From JALQUL01 sp040382935 (GTDB lineage Bacteria > Pseudomonadota > Gammaproteobacteria > Burkholderiales > Burkholderiaceae_C): a stretch of 64,000 nt of DNA. The DNA is taken from positions 76,117 through 140,116 of the forward strand of contig JBEIEP010000004.1 of NCBI GenBank assembly GCA_040382935.1, in the 5' to 3' direction. The translations under genes were made by a program, and so were the position numbers. Positions within the stretch are counted from its first letter, which is position 1; each line of letters opens with the position of its first letter. The notes beneath the pieces are model-generated. The model made no database searches and was not told the DNA's origin. It worked only from the letters and a program-made list of their open reading frames with translations. Below, piece after piece: positions 61,754-64,000 of this stretch.

Positions 61754-63655
61754 TCAGCCACCCAAAAGTTCCCAGCGCTCCAAGGCAGTCAATAACTCCT
61801 CGTCTATCGCCGTGCTCCTGAGCGTCAATTGAACCGCCAGATCAGGTTCAGAAAGGTACATCGCTCCGTTGGCCAGACGCGTTGCAATCTGGGCTTGCTC
61901 GGCTTCCAAACTTTCAATGCGACCCGGTAGCTCATCCAATTCGCGTTGCTCTTTGTAGCTTAATTTTTTTGACTTGAGTGCCACCTTTGCTTCTGTCGCT
62001 TGGGTCGCATTCGCCAGATCGGCACCGCTTGCTGGACTAATTTGTTGTCGCGCGGGTGGTGCATTGCGGGCCTGTTCCAATGCCAAGGCGCGGGCCCGCT
62101 TGCTTTGAACCAGCCAGTCCGTCACGCCACCCTCGTATTCGCGCCAAAGGCCTTGTCCCTCGTGCACGATGGTGCTGGTCACCACGTTATCCAAAAAAGC
62201 CCTGTCATGGCTGACCAAAAACACCGTCCCGGCAAATTGCGCCAAAAGATCTTCCAGAAGATCCAAGGTGTCAATATCTAGGTCGTTGGTGGGTTCGTCT
62301 AGCACCAGCACGTTGGCCGGACGCGCGAACAAGCGGGCCAACAGCAGGCGGTTGCGCTCGCCCCCTGATAATGACTTTACCGGCGATCTGGCGCGTTCCG
62401 GTGAGAACAAAAAATCGCTGAGGTAACTTTTGACGTGCTTTCGCTGTTCACCTATTTCTATCCACTCGCTACCAGGGCTGATGAAGTCCTCTAAGCTGGC
62501 CTCCAGATCCACCTGCTCGCGCATCTGGTCAAAGTACGCCACTTCCAGTTTGGTACCCAGACGTACTTTGCCTGCATCAGGGGCAAGCTCACCCAAAAGC
62601 ATTTTTAGCAAGGTGGTTTTGCCCGCGCCATTGGGACCTATCAGCCCTATCTTGTCGCCGCGCAGAACGGTGGTGGTAAACCCATTAACAATCATTTTGT
62701 CACCAAATCGCTTAGACACTCCATCCATTTCGGCAACCAATTTGCCGCTGGATTGGCCACTGGCCACGTCCATGCGAACCCGTCCCACCACGTCCCGACG
62801 GGAGGCCCGCTTGGCGCGCAATTGCTCAAGTCGGGCGATGCGGCTTTGACTGCGGGTGCGCCTAGCCTCTACACCTTTTCGTATCCAAACCTCTTCTTGC
62901 CCCAACAACTTGTCGGCCTTGGCCGCAAGCACCGCTTCTTGTCTAAGCTGTTCTTCTTTTTGTAGTTGGTACTGTTCAAAATTTCCCTCGTAAGACAGCA
63001 GTTTTCCTCTGTCCAAATCGACAATCCGCGTGGCCACCTGGTTCAAAAACGTGCGGTCATGGGTAATCATGATCACAGCTCCGGCAAAGCCTACTAGCAA
63101 TTCTTCTAGCCACTCGATAGAGTCCAAGTCCAGGTGGTTGGTGGGCTCGTCCAGCAGCAGTACGTCGGGCCTGCAAACCAAAGCCTGCGCCAGAGCCAAC
63201 CGCTTTTTAGTACCGCCAGACAACAGGCCCACCCGTTGGTCTTTGTCCAGGCGCAAGCGATGCAGCGTCTCTTCTACGCGCTGTTGCCAGTTCCATCCGT
63301 CACCCGCTTCAATTTGCGCTTGGAGTTGCTCCAGGTCACCCTCGCCGGTGCTGTAGGCGTCAATCAACGCACGCAGGTCGTCCAAGGCTTCGCTTACGGC
63401 CTCAAACACCGTAAGTTCGGCGTTTAGCAGAGGCTCCTGCGCGACATAGGCGATGCGCGTTCCCTGTTGCATTTGCAAAGTGCCGTCGTCGGGCTTTTCC
63501 ATACCCGCCAAGATTTTGAGCAAGCTCGATTTGCCCGTTCCATTGCGCCCAATAATGCCTACGCGCTCCCCCACTTCAAGTGAGAAATCGGCGTTGTCCA
63601 ACAACGCCACGTGTCCGTAGGCCAGTTGGGCCTGTAATAAAGTGATAAGTGCCAT
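61754..63655 (-). CDS. uup: ABC-F ATPase Uup
   Basis: Soluble twin-ATPase ABC-F protein that binds ribosomes or branched DNA. The 633-residue product has two nucleotide domains: Walker A GRNGTGKSS with signature LLSGGTKKRLALA, and GPNGAGKTT with SLSGGERNRLLLA, joined by the linker EEVWIRKGVEARRTRSQSRI typical of Uup. A C-terminal coiled coil (LSYKEQRELDELPGRIESLE) matches the Uup DNA-binding tail. It converges on rsgA. Confidence 0.94.
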   Translation of the reverse strand: MALITLLQAQLAYGHVALLDNADFSLEVGERVGIIGRNGTGKSSLLKILAGMEKPDDGTLQMQQGTRIAYVAQEPLLNAELTVFEAVSEALDDLRALIDAYSTGEGDLEQLQAQIEAGDGWNWQQRVEETLHRLRLDKDQRVGLLSGGTKKRLALAQALVCRPDVLLLDEPTNHLDLDSIEWLEELLVGFAGAVIMITHDRTFLNQVATRIVDLDRGKLLSYEGNFEQYQLQKEEQLRQEAVLAAKADKLLGQEEVWIRKGVEARRTRSQSRIARLEQLRAKRASRRDVVGRVRMDVASGQSSGKLVAEMDGVSKRFGDKMIVNGFTTTVLRGDKIGLIGPNGAGKTTLLKMLLGELAPDAGKVRLGTKLEVAYFDQMREQVDLEASLEDFISPGSEWIEIGEQRKHVKSYLSDFLFSPERARSPVKSLSGGERNRLLLARLFARPANVLVLDEPTNDLDIDTLDLLEDLLAQFAGTVFLVSHDRAFLDNVVTSTIVHEGQGLWREYEGGVTDWLVQSKRARALALEQARNAPPARQQISPASGADLANATQATEAKVALKSKKLSYKEQRELDELPGRIESLEAEQAQIATRLANGAMYLSEPDLAVQLTLRSTAIDEELLTALERWELLGG

Positions 63656-64000
63656 ACGGGCAGATTGTGCGTCATGCCCACCTGTACCAGCCTTGCATCT
63701 CAGTGTTAAATGATAAATATTTATATACGGAGGTCAAACCTCATGCTATACTAATGGGCTTGGCTAAACGAAAGCGCGGTGCTGTAAAAGGTTGCTGTGG
63801 TGTCTAGAAGGCGGTGCAAGTAGTGCTGGTTTTTGGACAAGTTTGGCTGATTGCACGAAGGCGTAAAGGTTTTGCATTCAGGTGTAAAGAATTCGTGCTA
63901 AAATACAAGGCTTCGCTGATCGCGGCGGGGTTTAAGAGGTTCATTAAAAACATACAGCCGATAAGCGTGGGCATTTGAAGGCGACTGCCAAGTTTAGAAG
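63656..64000 (+). promoter_or_regulatory. Probable rRNA operon promoter and leader
   Basis: No gene is seen in the last 345 bases. A TAAAAT -10 candidate (63899-63904) is followed by a GC-rich segment and then a boxA-like GTTCATTAAAAAC and the stretch ACAGCCGATAAGCGTGGGCA (63954-63973), which I recognise as typical of betaproteobacterial rrn leaders. The 16S gene would begin shortly past the edge. An upstream extended -10 (TGCTATACT, 63744-63752) may be a second promoter or a uup-region site. Confidence 0.6.
63730..63742. repeat. Short palindrome GAGGTCAAACCTC
   Basis: A perfect 5-base inverted repeat with a 3-base centre, 2 bases before the extended -10 TGCTATACT and inside an AT-rich stretch. 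Its position between -10 and -35 of that promoter would suit a repressor site. The binding protein is unknown. Confidence 0.4.

Noticed and set aside
63872..63904. TTGCAT as the -35 box of the rrn promoter
   Set aside because: The spacing to TAAAAT is 21 bases, too long for a normal sigma-70 promoter.

Overview
The window comes from a betaproteobacterial chromosome of the order Burkholderiales, most likely Comamonadaceae or a close relative (inferred from gene content and order; no marker was compared against a database). Pointers are the hrcA/nadK/recN block, a fused murE-murF gene inside a complete dcw cluster, a DksA with a long basic N-terminal extension and no zinc-finger cysteines, the lptA-lptB-rpoN run, the ruvX-pyrR-pyrB-pyrC' run, and an rne gene divergent from rluC. 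Coding density is very high, many neighbours overlap by 1-11 bases, and I saw no insertion sequence, prophage, integron or CRISPR array. It is essentially a housekeeping region with a few little-described genes and some structured leaders.

Layout. 1-8.6 kb: recN (cut by the left edge) and nadK on the minus strand, then plus-strand hrcA, a CAU tRNA, dapF, a DUF484 gene, xerC, a CobW-type metal GTPase and dksA. 8.6-10.3 kb: a poorly known STAS-like protein. 10.3-10.6 kb: an AT-rich gap with a candidate MraZ operator. 10.6-28.7 kb: the dcw cluster mraZ-rsmH-ftsL-ftsI-murEF-mraY-murD-ftsW-murG-murC-ddlB-ftsQ-ftsA-ftsZ-lpxC, which makes the peptidoglycan precursor, exports and cross-links it at the septum, and ends with the first committed lipid A step. 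28.7-33.0 kb, minus: ruvC, mtgA, a TonB-like protein and an RNB exoribonuclease. 33.1-35.2 kb, plus: rodA, pgpA, pncC. 35.3-44.2 kb, minus: an exported protein with a caspase/CHAT-like His...Cys pattern, a PIN protein, an RlmL-type methyltransferase, rpoN, lptB, lptA, dsbA, an FtsN-like SPOR protein and argS.

44.4-49.6 kb, plus: cytochrome c4 with a strong terminator, a MoxR ATPase / small membrane protein / acetyltransferase / VWA cluster, tRNA-Arg(CCU) and an MFS transporter. 49.6-55.4 kb, minus: a PlsC-type acyltransferase, an inactive-looking dihydroorotase, pyrB, pyrR, ruvX, a glutathione peroxidase and rluC. 55.4-61.7 kb, plus: a leader of about 600 bases full of hairpins, rne, engB, an M48 protease and rsgA. 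61.8-63.7 kb, minus: uup. The last 340 bases look like the promoter and leader of an rRNA operon whose 16S gene lies just beyond the window.

The most interesting items are the exported His/Cys-dyad protein with no family I can name, the tandem-hairpin leader of dksA, the long hairpin-rich rne leader with a terminator-like element and a repeated 12-base motif, the MurE-MurF fusion, the MoxR/VWA cluster with two intervening genes, and the STAS-like protein next to dksA.
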